This document shows, piece after piece, positions 1 through 12,729 of a stretch of 64,000 nucleotides of DNA. The position numbers and the translations under genes were made by a program. The stretch lies in assembly GCA_036877525.1 (NCBI GenBank), contig JAZGTH010000007.1, positions 5,827,501-5,891,500 of the forward strand. The letters are read 5' to 3'. Position 1 is the stretch's first letter; each line of letters starts with the position of its first letter. The DNA comes from Chromobotia macracanthus. Lineage: Eukaryota > Chordata > Actinopteri > Cypriniformes > Botiidae. The notes below the pieces were generated by a model. That model had not been told where the DNA came from and searched no databases. It worked only from the letters and a program-made list of their open reading frames with translations.

Positions 1-620
1 GCACCTGCGTCTGCTCGCACCCAGAACCAACATGCGGCTAAGGCGCACAGCTCCTCTTCAGAACCACAGCGGTACGTCTGAATCCTGTTTGTAGTTCTGA
101 GTCGTGGTGAGATGTGATCTAAATCTCTAACTACACCATAAACATACAGTACGTTGAATTACTAAACTACAGAACATGACAAAATCTTAAAGATTTAAAA
201 TCTTAAAATAAATCTGATGAAGAATGACGTTATATATTTCTGGATTTTTTGAGTTGAGCTTAGCTAATTAAATCCATTCTTTAAATATGCCTACTTTCTT
301 ATTATATAGTATACAAAAAATCAGTAGTATGTGAAATGAGTAGTATGTCCGAATCCTTGGTATTAAACAGTAGGTGAGAAGCAACTGGATTGCTCGCTGG
401 TTCTGCAGAGTGTGAAGTATGTGTCAGAGACACATTTCCAGCCCATGAGAACAAATATTTCCAACACTTTTGTCTGTTCAGAGATGCTGTTCGTAAGAGA
501 GTTCTGGAGAAAAGACCTGAGGACTTCAAAAAAGATGGTAAAATATACCGACTCCGGACACAGGAAGATAGTGAAGACGACAACAACACCTGGAATGGCA
601 ACTCCACGCAACAGATGTAG
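1..620 (+). CDS. C-terminal end of an unidentified gene (two exons)
   Basis: A plausible penultimate exon end (1-71, followed by GTACGT) can join a terminal exon at 409-620 (acceptor TTCTGCAG). Only one frame stays open across the junction. It gives a roughly 93-residue hydrophilic C-terminus that includes a CEVC motif, the run RDAVRKRVLEKRPEDFKK, an acidic stretch and a stop at 618-620. A CT-rich simple repeat starts just after the stop. I do not recognise the protein. It does not look like the C-terminus of NCKAP5, the neighbour of GPR39 in human, as I remember it. A second overlapping frame is also open through the exon, so the reading is uncertain. Confidence 0.35.
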
Positions 621-636
621 TGCAATAACCCTCATG

Positions 637-683
637 CCTCTCTCTCTTTCTCTCCCTCTCTCGCTCTCTGTCTTTCTCTTTAA
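637..683. repeat. CT-rich simple repeat
   Basis: Low-complexity (TCTC)n tract immediately 3' of the unidentified terminal exon. Confidence 0.85.
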
Positions 684-1515
684 GCAGCTTGAGTTTTGAG
701 TGTGTATCAGTTGTAATAGCGGTTTGACTAATTTAGGGCTGTGATTTCCATATTTGCCCCCTTTAATCCTCCTCACCAGGCACTCCCCATCACCCCGCAT
801 GGGTAATTAAAATCAGGTTAGTGTAATTTCTCTGCTGTGCGTGCACACTATTTTAATGAAAGCTGACGCTCTCTGGCCTGAAAACATGCAGGTGTTGTAT
901 TATCTCAGGCATCTGGCCCTGCTACCACCTTTACTGTATAAGAACAAATGCGGTGATGTTCTAAAACATGGGTCGCAAGGTTTGCTGGTGTAGTGTAAAG
1001 CAGTTCTGACCCAACAGCTATCAGCTATAGAATGTCTTTCTACTAGCTATCCACAGAGGAGACTTTATCATTTAACAGTAAAATAAAAGATGGTTTTCAA
1101 GAAAGCATGGACTGAAATCATTTTTTCTTTTAGTTTGTGACTGAGAAATACTTTCATGTTTCCGCTGTAGAACATTAGAGCTTTTATTGTCCAGTATTCT
1201 CATATGCATTACTTAAAACAATCTATCTAGCTATTATATGTGCTCTATTAGAACCATGCGTAATATTTTCATAATACTTTAGCATAAAATTCTGTAAGTA
1301 ATTTGGGCGTGTAGTCACTTGATCTTCAGTTTTCTCTTAGCACTTTTGGATCACATATTGTCTTGTCACAGAGGCAAGAATGTCCAGCAAGTCATTTTTT
1401 GATGATAATGTCCCTTTTTATTTTAGTGTTTAACAATATTGTTAGTTTAAAATAAAGGCATACAGCTGGCAGATTAAATGACAGTTTCAGTGATTAAAAA
1501 CAGCACAATTAAAAC

Positions 1516-1706
1516 TTAAAGGCAGGGTAGGCGATTCTTTCCAGAAACATTTTTGTTATGCTGGTTGAAAAGTCTCTTCATATTCTATTAGCAATCACTA
1601 ATGTGGTCTAAATATATTATATGTTTATGGGCTCTGTGGAAGGCCCTGGACCATAAAATGTTTGTCCATTCATTGCATAACCTTAAATTGCCAACCCTAC
1701 CTTTAA
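1516..1706. mobile_element. MITE with TTAA target site, about 190 bp
   Basis: The element begins TTAA-AGGCAGGGTAGGCGATT and ends AAATTGCCAACCCTACCT-TTAA, so imperfect terminal inverted repeats are flanked by TTAA on both sides, as in piggyBac-type elements. A related, longer copy lies at 33611-33930. No transposase is present. The superfamily assignment rests only on the ends. Confidence 0.6.
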
Positions 1707-2015
1707 ATGTGCTACTTATTCCTATGTATATTAAAGTAGTGTTACCTTTTAAAATATTTATGTATTTTCTCTTAATCACAATGTGTTGCAGTCGGTAACT
1801 GTAAACGTACTGTAGAAATCTATACCCTCTTCCAATATTCCTGTTTTCTTTAGTCATTCAAAAGCAAAATAGGAGTTAAACATACATTTGTCAAAAGAGA
1901 AGTTAAAGATATGCAGTAAAAAAAAAATCAAAATCACCATTTTTAATCTAATGTCTAGTGATTTGTGCAAATTTGATTTGTCTCCATTTCACCGATTATG
2001 AGGCTGCTGGTAAAC

Positions 2016-3057
2016 CTAAATTGTTCTGAAGGTGATGAGGTATTCTGGGTAAGCTCCTGCATCACAGAACACCACAAATATGAAAGGTTTCTGTAAGTTG
2101 TCCACTGCGCAGTCATGTAGGCCGGCCTGCGGGTCTCGAGGGTTGATGGGATCTGGCTCCTTCATGCCGTGCCTGCTTTTACACAGGGAACCAGTCACCA
2201 CTCTGGCTCTGTATATGTACTTCAGTTCTTCGTCATCAGGGTTTGAATACTGATCTTGGCAGGAGTACCAAGCATCTTTAGCAAAGTACGTGCCTTCGCC
2301 ATGCACAACAGCTGAAACAAAGATGTGTTGTAAGTATTGTAAAGGTTTAAGAAACGGGCAATTACAAATGGAAACCAACCCGTGACGTACCATTTCTCCC
2401 ACAAAAACTTCGGTTGAAGCCATTCTTGTTGATTTTTTGACAAATCTCTTTAGTAGTTCCATGATAGAGACAATGTTCATTTGTCTGTTTTGGATATTTC
2501 TTGTCCACTGCCTGCTTCAACACGCAGTATCTGTGCCATTGCGACTGACTTTGAATTCTGTCAATCTGTTAATCAGTAAAACAGCTGGTCTGACAATCAA
2601 TGTTAAAATGAATCAGTTTTTATAAACAAAATTACTCTAGCAACCACTCTGATTTATCAAGTCTTTTCCCTCATCTAGAGTTTTCAAATTGGGGTCAGGA
2701 GGGCCCAAGAAGGTTTTAAGGGGTCCCCAGAAAATGTCTTTTGAAACAAAAAGACAAAGCAAACATTGTAAAAGTCTGCTGAACATTATTACTGCGTGTG
2801 TGTGTGTGTATATAAACTTCCCTTCTGGATAAATTCAAGTCTTGCCTGTTTCAGAAATGTTGTGCATTACAGGATTGTGAACAGTCCTGACTCTATATTT
2901 ACCTGTTCAACCTGAACAGGTGACACATCCTGATGTTTGCTGGAGTTCAGAAAGTCTGTTTCTATCCTCTTGTATTCTTCTGAATACGATTTTAATGTGA
3001 CCATTTCTAAATCCTCTCCATCCATTTTGGTCCATGTTGGGGGAGGATGAATTATTG
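2016..3057 (-). other. parp14: parp14 ADP-ribosyltransferase catalytic exons
   Basis: The last three exons encode the catalytic domain. The NAD-binding histidine is in LYHGTTKE and the tyrosine in GEGTYFAKD. The third triad position, Glu in PARP1 and Leu in PARP14, aligns with Ile in KPFIFVVFCD, close to the terminal AYPEYLITF. An H-Y-I triad predicts mono- rather than poly-ADP-ribosylation, by analogy with other macro-PARPs. The alignment of the third position is by eye against remembered human sequence. Confidence 0.85.
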
Positions 3058-6000
3058 CTGAGAAACATGAAACAAGGCAAATTATCATTAGCACTTATTT
3101 GAAAAACCTGAAACAGAAATACTGTTCACTAAGTCAATGCATATTTTCACATTATACTATAAAAATATAAAGAATAAAAATGGCTTTGACATTTTTTATT
3201 GCTGTTTTTTTTAAAGACTGTTTAGGATATATTCTCTATAGCGATTAGATATGATAACATGGATTATTTGGATTACATGGATTGACTATTGCGTAATTTA
3301 TATAGCTGCATTAATCTTCATAATCTTCATAAATCTTCACTATATTAATCAGCTAGTTTAATCTAAATAAATAGATTTACAAAGTTATGTGATAAACCTT
3401 TGATTCTTCTTGCACTCATTCTGATCCAAGCAAACTGTTACCTGTATCAGAATCTCCGAGCAGAGTTCTCCTGATCCTGTAAGACTTCTTTTTGTTCTCA
3501 TTCTTGACCATCATCTCTCTAAAGTTCACAGTGTAGGTCTGGCCATTCTCCTGATATTGGAACATCTTCTGTTTGTTGTGAAAGGACAGTTCTACTTCAT
3601 AGCTGATGCTGGCCCCCAGTGGCTCCCAGATTTCTCCTTTAACCACCTCCCAGCACAACGTCTGTCTCAACCTCTTCACCTCACCTTCTCGGATCTCTCG
3701 GTCACGTGCCCCTTGGATGAAATTGGTGATCTTCAGTACGGCATCAAGGACATCATCTTTTTTCCCTGATACAGTCCACTTATCCAGCCCAGCCAGCAGA
3801 ATGCTGACTTGATTTCTTTGGCTGAGGGTCACAATGGCCTTCTTGTCAGTTTCAGGAAGGTTGGCGAGGTGACCGGACTGCACGTCTTTACTGGTGCACT
3901 CTTCAGAGATGAGGTCATCCAGGTATTTCTTCACCTTGGCAATGCTGGTAGAAGACATCCCATAAATCTCGATGGTCATAACAGGAAATGATACCGAGGC
4001 TGTTTCCTTTGCGAGACACAGGGACGGCAGCACTGGACGTTTGATATACACAGGGGTCTGTGGTGATTTTTGGGCCTTACGTGCTGTATGGAATGCAAAA
4101 ATTTAAGCAACAATGTTAGTAAACTCACAGAATGCCACATCCTTGATTCAATGTAAACTTCATACCTACCAGCATCATTGATGTTCTTTAGAGCTTCTTG
4201 AAAGTCTGGCAACATTTTACTTTGGAAGATTACAATGTGGATACATTTCAGACATTTTGGTGAGCCATTCACGAAGTTTACCACAGCTTCTATCATTGCA
4301 TTTGCCACCTGTGCTGGTTCCAGGTGTCCTGCTCCTGAAGGACATTGAAAACTGAATTGTAGGATAAGTTATTATAGCTCTGTTTGGCTTTGCCTCTGTC
4401 TTTCTGAATGGAAGTTCTTACCAGTTCCAAGTGCTGGGAATGAAACGGATTGAATGTTATTGTCTTCACACTTCTTCAGAGCTTTGAACATGGAACTTAC
4501 GATGTCCTTCACATTGTTCTGCCCAACCATATGGACGATATTTCTAATGTTTGTGAGATTTCCAGCTTTGGTGAGGACCACACCATCAGCAGGCTGAGGT
4601 GCTTTATTTAGATAGGAAAGACATTATGTTTACATTTATGTATTTGGCAGATGCTTTTATCCAAAGTGCATTCAAATTACATATTTATATCAGTGTGAGT
4701 TATATATGCAAGAATGCATATATAAGAAACACCTATTTTAATTGTGAATACATGATTGTTTAATCAAGGTTAAATATTATACCTTTTGTTTTGCATTCAT
4801 TCACAACTGTTGGTCCAGCAGCTTTAAGAATGGCTCCAGATACCCCTGCAAGAAGACACATCACACAACATCAATACATGAGCACATGCTCCACAGAAAA
4901 ACATACAGAATATTCTATAATATCCAGAATGTTAATTTATGACTTATTGTTTCTGAATCTGAAACGTTACTGAAATTGAACTGAAAAGTTATAATATTCT
5001 AGGCAATATAAAGTTTACAATACAATCATGTTTATGTATTAGGAATAAAACTCACCTGTGGCCAAATCAAGATCTGTGGTCGTACTGTTGACGATGGCCT
5101 CAGTGGTTTCTTTAGTGATGTCACCACAGATCACCTTCACTTTCATTGGTCCAATTATTGCCTCACCAGGGTATGCTGAATGCATTGAATCACATGAAAA
5201 TGTAACACTTTTAGTAAATATAATTTTGTGGTATTTGTTATATTTTTGTGTTACATTTTAAATGAGTTTTACCACTTGTATCAGATTCAGCATCAAAAGA
5301 TGTGCACTCTTCATCTGAGCTGCAGCCCGATTCCTCCCGCTCATCATCTTCATAATCTTCATCATCATCATCATCGTCTTCCTCACTGTCCTGGGTGGGT
5401 GGTAAATGTTGAAGTGCAGAAGTATTTTCACTATATACCACATATTATTAACTCACGATGCTATTTCTTTACTGTTATACAAGCACACACCTGTGTGTTT
5501 GCAGTCCATGCTTTGAGGCCTTGCTGACACTCCTGCAGGGCATCGTCTCGATCAATCACTATATAGATGAGCTTTAGCACAGTTGAGCTATTTTGAGCTA
5601 AATGATCTTCAAAGCCCTTCAGCATGGCACCAACGGCTTCTCTACACCTAACACCTCCACCACCTTTAAAAACAGCCAGGTGAGATGTGCAAAGACATTC
5701 AAACAATGTCAGCTATACTGGTCAATTTATATGGCCATATATGTATATGTCCATACCAGTGCCAACAGCAGGAAAAGAAACCGTGGTAATCTGATTCTCT
5801 TCACAGCGCTCTAGAACTTTTCTGATGCGTGACCTCGTCTCTGCTGCTGACTGAGGTCCAATCATGTGAATGATGACATCACACTGCAGGCTTCCCCCAC
5901 TGGTCACAGCTGGGATGTCGTTTTGGAGTGGTCCTTCAGAGGACAATAAAATGCCCAGTAAACGTATCTGTCTCTCTGCCTGTCTGTCTGTCTGCCTTAT

Positions 6001-9000
6001 ACAATATTGACTAAATAAAGGTGAATTATTACCATACTCCTGGTTATCCTCACAAGATGTTGGTGAAAGTTTAGGACTTTAGATAAGGTTTTTATTAATG
6101 TCCTCACCGTGTTTTTTACACTCTAATTCCACAGATGTCCCAGCTGCTTTGAATATGGCACCTGAAACTCCTACAAGATATTCACATTTTTAAAGCACAC
6201 TGCAAAAACTAATATATTTTGGACACATTGTAATTTAACTGGCTACACACTAATAATTGTTGGTCATGGCTTATTTTTAAGCAATGTTATCTGTTCAACA
6301 TGCCCTGCTTTTATGGTTTAGGTTGTGTAATAAAGTAAAGAGAATGAAACACACCTCCTTTTAGAGACATTTCCTTGTTGGTTGTGTTCACAATCCCTCT
6401 GACAGTTTCTCGGGTAATGTCCCCCTTCTTTAGCTCAATTCTGACACCTCCAATTTTGACTACAGAGGAAGGGAAAGATTTAAAAAGCTCTTTGAGTTCA
6501 TTAAAATTCATTATGTAAAGTATAACTATTACAAGATGCTTTTATCAAGAGCAGATAAGCTGTAAACAGTCTGTGTGAAATGTCAAAACCTTGGTTTTCT
6601 GGCATCTTGCAATATGCAGGCTGGCCATGTGTGGAAGGCTTGAGAACAAATACCAACAATCCAAGATTATAAATTCTAACAAATCTAACAAATCTTTATA
6701 ACAAATCTTTATAACAAATCTGGACATTATTCCTATTTGTTATTGTATCAAAATGTATAATGGAATAAGACAAAGTACCAACCTTGTTCCACGTTATAAC
6801 ATATTGTCGATAAGCATCATAAACCTTCTGGTCAAATGTCACTATAGTGATTTCCTTCAGGTATGTTGAGTTTAGCCCAGTTAAGTGTTTCCTTATTCCT
6901 GACAGAATAGCTTCAATAGATTCTTTAAATTTAATACCACCATGTCCTGTGGAACACGTTGACACGTGAATCTCACCTCACAGAAATGTTGGTGATTTTG
7001 ATAAGTAAAAATAGCAATGTTTTACTTCTACCTGTTCCAATTGCAGGAATTGCCAGTGTTGTGGCCTTTTTGCCCTCACAAAGATTCAAAACCTTCTCAA
7101 GAGAGGATGTGATGTCTGCAGGTTTACTAGGTCCAACCATCTGGGCGATATACTTACATTTAAGAGCCCCCCCACTCGTCATTATTACACCACCTGGTTT
7201 CAGAGGAGCTGGACAAACAAGGTTCAGTTTTAAATAACGCACACTGTAAACAGCTGTACTAGTGTTAGAATACGAGCTGTTGTGTATTGTACTCATGGCA
7301 TTATCGTAACCTCATGCAATAACATAGAATACTGCAAAAACATTTTGCCAATAAAGCAGAATTTCCATCTCATGTGTTCAAGGCAAAATCTGTGGGACAG
7401 TCTGGGGGTTATTGTAAATCACTGCCAATCACTGCCAATTACAGGCGTTTAACTTCAGATTATCATTTATTTATTTATTTTTTTTGATTATCATTAAGTC
7501 ACATGACTACAATCTGCAAATTCAGTCAGTACATTCCGTCGTAGTTTACGTGCATGTCTTCTTATCGCCTAACAAAATGATCTCTCTGTATGGATGGAAA
7601 TTTAGCTGGTGGTTTATACCTTGTTTTGCACATTCTTTTAGAACTGATTTTCCAGCTGCCTTCAAAATGGCACCAGAAACACCTGCAAAAGATTGAAAAC
7701 AATTGTAGTTTAAAAAACAAGACTGAAAAACCCACAATTCTTTAAAAAGAACACTATATTTACAGAGCGAGTGTCTACAGCCTTCTCAACATCTTTACAG
7801 TAACCTCAGATTAATACCTCTGTAAAAGTTATGGTTGCAGTCATGAGCTTCAGTTTGGTTTAGGATAGTAAACTCTAGAAACACCTACCAGTGTGAAGAT
7901 TTAAATTTATGCTGTTGGAATTCACAATGACATCCATCGTCTCTTTGGTGATATCACTCTTTTTGAGGTATACGGGCACATTATTGATAAGCACTGTTTG
8001 AATTGACATGCATGAAAAAGCATAAATTAGAAAACATAAACCATGTCTGTACCTTTAAAGTGAAGTAGGTAAATAAAGTATTTTATTTTTACCTTGTTTG
8101 TCTGATCCGTGATTGTATGTGCCAGGAAAGTCCTCCTGAATAATAAAACATACAGTACAAGTAATCAATGTCAAGAAAGTAATTAGTTAATTGATATTGA
8201 AATTTACACACACAGTAACACAGTAAAACAGGTGAAGGTCATACTAGTTCCTTCATCAGAGCGTTGTACTCCTCAACTGTCTTCCCATCGTGATGCATTA
8301 GGCGAATATATCTCATATTCTTAGGGGAATTTTGATGATCAGTGCAGAACTGCTGTATTGCTTTTTTGAGAGCAGTCCAGGTCTCTATCAAAGAGAATCC
8401 AAAGGTTTCACAAGCAGATGCAGGAATTAGAATGGAGGCACAGTGCTGATCTTCTGCTTTTAGAAGACTGTTATGTAGTGCTGACTGGAGGTAGTGCAAG
8501 TCCAGCATTTGTCCTTTTTGAGGTAACACAGCATATATGAGTGTCTTGGCATTTAGTTTTCCAACATCACTGATAGCTACATCCCCAGGCAGAAGAGACT
8601 GTTTTTCCCTCTGGTGCTTCTTAGACAGTTCTGCAATCTGATCACCTCCAAGGCTGAGAAACTGCTGGGCAACAGGATTATCAAAAGCCAGATTGTGATT
8701 CATTGGGAAAAGCAAAGCATCAGCGCTTAAATGCTGCAAGTTACCTTGTGTGACTTCCAGAGTAATGAATCTGCCTATTTTGTAAGCAAAGCTCTTTGGT
8801 GCGTCAGGCTTGCTCACTTGTTCTTGTGATAAATACAGGTTGCACTGGATCTCCTTAGCTTTTGCCTTTATGTTGGCTATATATTTGTCCAAAATCTTCG
8901 CTTCTCCTGCTTTGCAATACCTTAGCCTCTCCACAACAATGGATGACACCTGTTTCTCTATGACACCCAAAACCTCTTTAATATTGTCTTTGGCTGCTGT

Positions 9001-10403
9001 GACCTTCAGACAAGGGAAAGTGGATTCTCTGCAGGCGAGTATAATGGCACCAAGCCGCTTGATTTCAGGAAGCTCAGACAGGTTTACACAAGAGTCAACA
9101 AATTCAACCTTTTGCACGGAGTTTAGATGGACATTCACAGTTGATGGTTCCTTGTTTTCCAGATATCCCCTCACTTTTCTTGCTACATCTGCAACGACAC
9201 TACAAAATCCATATATTGTAACCTGTGTGTCTGATTGTATCATCCTGAGGTTTTGAGCATTCTGGCTTGAATTAACTTCATCTTGAAGTTTCAGGAAAAA
9301 ATGTGTCCAATTCTCACCGGTTTGTTTGGGGTAAAGTTTAATAACCTCCTCTTTGAGAATCTCATTCATTTTGTTTTCAGCACTCTTGAGGTTTTGCTTC
9401 TCAGCAAAGATTCCAACAAAGTCCTTCTGCTTTAAAAATTTAACTGGAATGTGGTTGGGTGAAAAATAGTCTTGCTCAAGCTTTTTAAGATCCAGTGACT
9501 GAAGAAAGTGAATCAGATGAGACGAGAGCTTTAACTGATGCATGATAGTGTTGTCTTGTATCTGCTTAATGACCATCTCAGCAGACATGACGTTATCCTT
9601 TAAACCTCTGAGGTGAAGTTTGTGCTGATCCTCATCATGCGTCAAAGTAACTTCTCCTAGTTTGGATTGTACGCATTCTTTTATAAGATCACATTTCTCC
9701 TTGCAGTCCAGCTGAATGGTCACATCAACGGTGTTCCTTTGGGTTTCAAACTGAATAGCAGTCTTTTCTAGCAGCCTCTTGATCTTCTCTGAAAGGACAG
9801 TCACATTCTCTTTCAGACCAGCAATATATATTTTAGAGCTGAGCTCACTGAAGGAGACAGCGGCTTCATCTGTGACAAGATTCATACATTTGTTCTTCAC
9901 TTTCTTCCATACCTCCTTCTCTACGTTCAGCTCGGCTGTGTCATACTTGCTCAAAAAGTTTTGGACCTTTTGCCTTATCTTGGTTTCCCAAGTGGTTCCG
10001 ATTTCTAATGCAGTTAAAGACTTCTTGTCAACATCCATCTCCAGTATTATTGCACTTGCTGCCTCAGTACTGTCAATAAGCATTTTGGCATGAAGAAGTT
10101 TGACATCATTCTCCAGTGGTTTTCTACACTGGTCGTTCTTCTTAATGAAACTAAGCAGGTCTTTATGAACAGGGATGTTTATTTTTGTAATGATATCAGT
10201 CAAGGTTGGTTTTTCTCCAGTTAAAACCTTTTGGAAAGCTGAGTAGAAGAGTGATGCCTTAAGCTCAGTGCCAAAGACATTGTGCTTTTGTTCCACCACT
10301 TCATGTGCAACTATTAAGATGGTAAGTAAAGATCAGTTACTGTGAAGTTTATTTATAAATAGACTTCAAACAACTGTAAAATATTAGCAATTATTTAATG
10401 TGC

Positions 10404-10455
<52 letters not shown>

Positions 10456-12729
10456 TATATAGTAATCCATCACATTATAGTATTTGCGTTTAGAGTTTTT
10501 ACATAGGTTTTTAATCTCTTGGTTTTAGGGGTGAGAGTCTGAATCCAGATTCTTGCACTTAATCTGAACTCACCAGCACATTCTTTAAAAGTGATGATCA
10601 CGCTACGCTGTCTGTTGATCCAATTGAGGGACTTTATATCTCCTCCTTTGCTTCTCCTTTTGTTGCAGAAGTAAGTGATGAGAAAATGCTCATCAAGTGG
10701 CCCTAGATCTCCCTGAACCAACACAGAATCTGTAAGCTCCATACGGGTAACACCAATGTCACGACCCTGCAGTGGCCTTGAGGTGCATTTTTTAATAAAC
10801 GATGTCACGTCTGTTGATATAATATTATGAAAGAATAAAATAATCTGTGCACTTTACAGAAGAATTAAGCACTTTTTTACTTATCAATTTTTGGTTTAAT
10901 AATGTTACTGCAATCTTACAAAATCCCATGAAAAAATATTGTGTTAGAAGAGGCAACACCCAACAACCACCAGTAGGGGTAGGAAGGGAATTTATATATA
11001 TATATATATATACATATATGTATATACACCTACCAATATCTTGTCTGAAGGTCACAATGATCCTGTCTTCACCCAGTATCTCCCAAACATGTTCTTTTCT
11101 CTTGCAACAGCTGCCAACGAACAGTGATATTTTCTGGCATTCTGTGTTTCCATCAAATCCAGTCAAGATGAAGCGACGAGGGTCTAACTTCTTCCCCAGG
11201 TTTCCTTCTTTATAAACTTTTATGGATATGCCAAAATCATGTTCTGTATGTGCAATCTTCTGTAAATCTGAGAAAAGGGACAAAGTTTATTAGTTTTGAT
11301 CTTATTGGTCTCATAGCTGCCTTATATTTGAATGATTTTGTTTTGAATGATTCAAATAAAAAGTTATCAATTTATTTGGTTGACTGCAAGGTTGTCAAGT
11401 ACAGCCTTACTGGTATTGAAAGAGAATAACATGTTACACTGATACCTAAATATAACCTTGCAAAACCAGTTTCTATGTCACAGTATGAATCTTCTACAGT
11501 ATGGGACTAGAAATCACACTGCAGAGACACTCCCAAAGCAGAAGAACAACAGCACTTCATTAAGTCTGTGTTTTAAATCCCACCTGACTTGTTGAAAAGC
11601 TTCAGGATCCAGGAGTTTGTTCCATGGTTTTGTAGCTCAAACTGCTCTGCAAATTGCTCACAGTACATCTGAAGCATCTCCGTATCCATTGATTCTTGGG
11701 TGGTAATAAGAAGATCAGATAATTCGGTATCCCCTTCGGTTTCTGTGTAAACAATATATTATATATTATAAATCAATATATACACTGTGACCAAAGTCTC
11801 ATATATATTGAAAATATTTATATTTTCAAAATATTAAATATTTGAAAATATGTTGGTGTTTATTTTACTTTTAATATGCTATTTAAGTTGTGAAAGCAAC
11901 AAACCTTTATGACTTGCTATTGCAGGCTGTGTTTCGGAAGAAACCTTGATACAATGAGGAGAGATGTTGTGAGTATGTGCAAATTAATGAATTATATCAG
12001 ACTTCATAAATGCAAAAATAAAAAGCAGCCCTTTTTCTTGAAATATATTGAGATCATGGACACATTATACTCAACTGTTATTTAAAAACCCTCCTACACT
12101 TTTTATCTTTTTAAAGAGATATAATTGAGACTACTTAAAGTAGTTGTGTAATAGTAATGAGAATATTTGTAATCTAGACAAACAGACAGAAGCAATTGAC
12201 CTGCATGACAGAAGTTTGCAGGGCAAGTTTATGGAGATCTTGTTTCTCCAGTTTGGGCTTTGGCAGTGTATCTGGTTTGGTCTTTGTGCAGCTGGTCTCT
12301 TCTGGCAGTGTTACCGTCACTTCATATTCCTGAGCTTGGACATTAAGTTTGTGGATTCTTCTGTCAAGCACATTTTTCAAATCTGAAAGACAGATACACT
12401 TTTATAGATGTGCAGATGTGCTTATAAGGGCAGGAAAACACATTTCCCAGCTATTTTAATTTTTATTCTTTCATTTTAATGCATGTTGCATAAATGTACT
12501 GCCACATTTGACCTAATGTATATCACTTATATCACGTAGATGTGCTTGTCTTCTTACCATCTTCTGTCGCATAGATTAGAAGAGCTTTTCTTCTGTCTTC
12601 CGGATGTTCTTGAATCTGCACGGCTTCACCTCCTGATTTCTTTTTACTTTTAAAATAAAGCTCAAGTTTTATTTTCACGCGCTCAAAATCATCTGGCAGA
12701 TCTTGGATCATTAGACTTTTATTTTCCAT
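2016..12729 (-). CDS. parp14: PARP14-like mono-ADP-ribosyltransferase, four macrodomains
   Basis: Interferon-type antiviral mono-ADP-ribosyltransferase. Exons in transcript order: 12558-12729, 12201-12382, 11905-11944, 11584-11742, 11034-11267, 10574-10810, 8245-10310, 8093-8135, 7889-7993, 7620-7682, 7032-7208, 6783-6946, 6590-6638, 6355-6459, 6108-6170, 5757-5933, 5491-5663, 5273-5390, 5056-5175, 4783-4845, 4422-4601, 4170-4334, 3442-4083, 2903-3057, 2391-2565, 2016-2311. Phases agree throughout, giving 6123 nt and 2040 aa. The start is the first ATG (MENKSL); the upstream in-frame codon is only TTG. Visible order: RRM-like modules (about 1-340), KH-like region (342-835), macrodomain 1 (about 840-1030), macrodomains 2-4 (1045-1214, 1231-1403, 1443-1618), WWE (about 1745-1830), catalytic domain (to 2040). 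Human PARP14 has three macrodomains, so this gene has one more. It is divergent from nmi at 13099. The paralogue identity (parp14 versus a fish-specific relative) is not settled. Confidence 0.9.
3442..4083 (-). other. parp14: parp14 KH-like plus WWE exon
   Basis: This single 642-nt exon follows macrodomain 4. Its second half matches a WWE domain: CWEVVKGEIWEPLGASISYE, then FQYQENGQTYTVNFREMMV. WWE domains in this family bind ADP-ribose-containing ligands. The first half (IEIYGMSSTSIAKVKKYLDD and onward) looks KH-like. Confidence 0.75.
4170..5390 (-). other. parp14: parp14 macrodomain cassette C (fourth macrodomain)
   Basis: Five exons of 118, 120, 63, 180 and 165 nt. The first encodes a very acidic linker. 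The rest carry the macrodomain motifs GDITKETTEAIVNS, GVSGAILKAAG and PALGTG, which form the ADP-ribose pocket and phosphate loops in this fold. Confidence 0.85.
4627..4710 (-). repeat. SINE tail fragment in parp14 intron
   Basis: On the minus strand this reads TTTGGATAAAAGCATCTGCC, a 3' tail typical of fish tRNA-derived SINEs. It lies between the exons at 4783 and 4601. Confidence 0.55.
5491..6638 (-). other. parp14: parp14 macrodomain cassette B (third macrodomain)
   Basis: Five exons of 49, 105, 63, 177 and 173 nt, starting and ending in phase 0. Motifs are GDITRETVRGIVNT, GVSGAIFKAAG and PAVGTG. The exon plan is nearly the same as in cassettes A and C. Confidence 0.85.
6783..8135 (-). 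other. parp14: parp14 macrodomain cassette A (second macrodomain)
   Basis: Five exons of 43, 105, 63, 177 and 164 nt, starting and ending in phase 0. Motifs are SDITKETMDVIVNS, GVSGAILKAAG and PAIGTG. The preceding macrodomain 1 lies inside the 2-kb exon, is intron-less and is more degenerate (TQGNLQHLSADALLFP). Confidence 0.85.
10408..10452. repeat. (AT)n microsatellite
   Basis: Uninterrupted AT dinucleotide tract in the parp14 intron between the 2-kb exon and the exon at 10574-10810. Confidence 0.95.
10990..11029. repeat. TA-rich microsatellite next to a parp14 splice donor
   Basis: Imperfect (TA)n tract lying 4-8 nt inside the intron that follows the exon 11034-11267. Confidence 0.9.

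Larger units (their letters stand above)
621..2015. other. Intergenic, no gene seen
   Basis: AT-rich sequence between the unidentified terminal exon and the 3' end of parp14. It holds a CT repeat and one TTAA-flanked MITE. No convincing coding exon was found on either strand. Confidence 0.6.

Noticed and set aside
412..699. Alternative 95-codon frame over the terminal exon at 409-620
   Set aside because: It cannot be joined in frame to the upstream exon and runs into the CT repeat.
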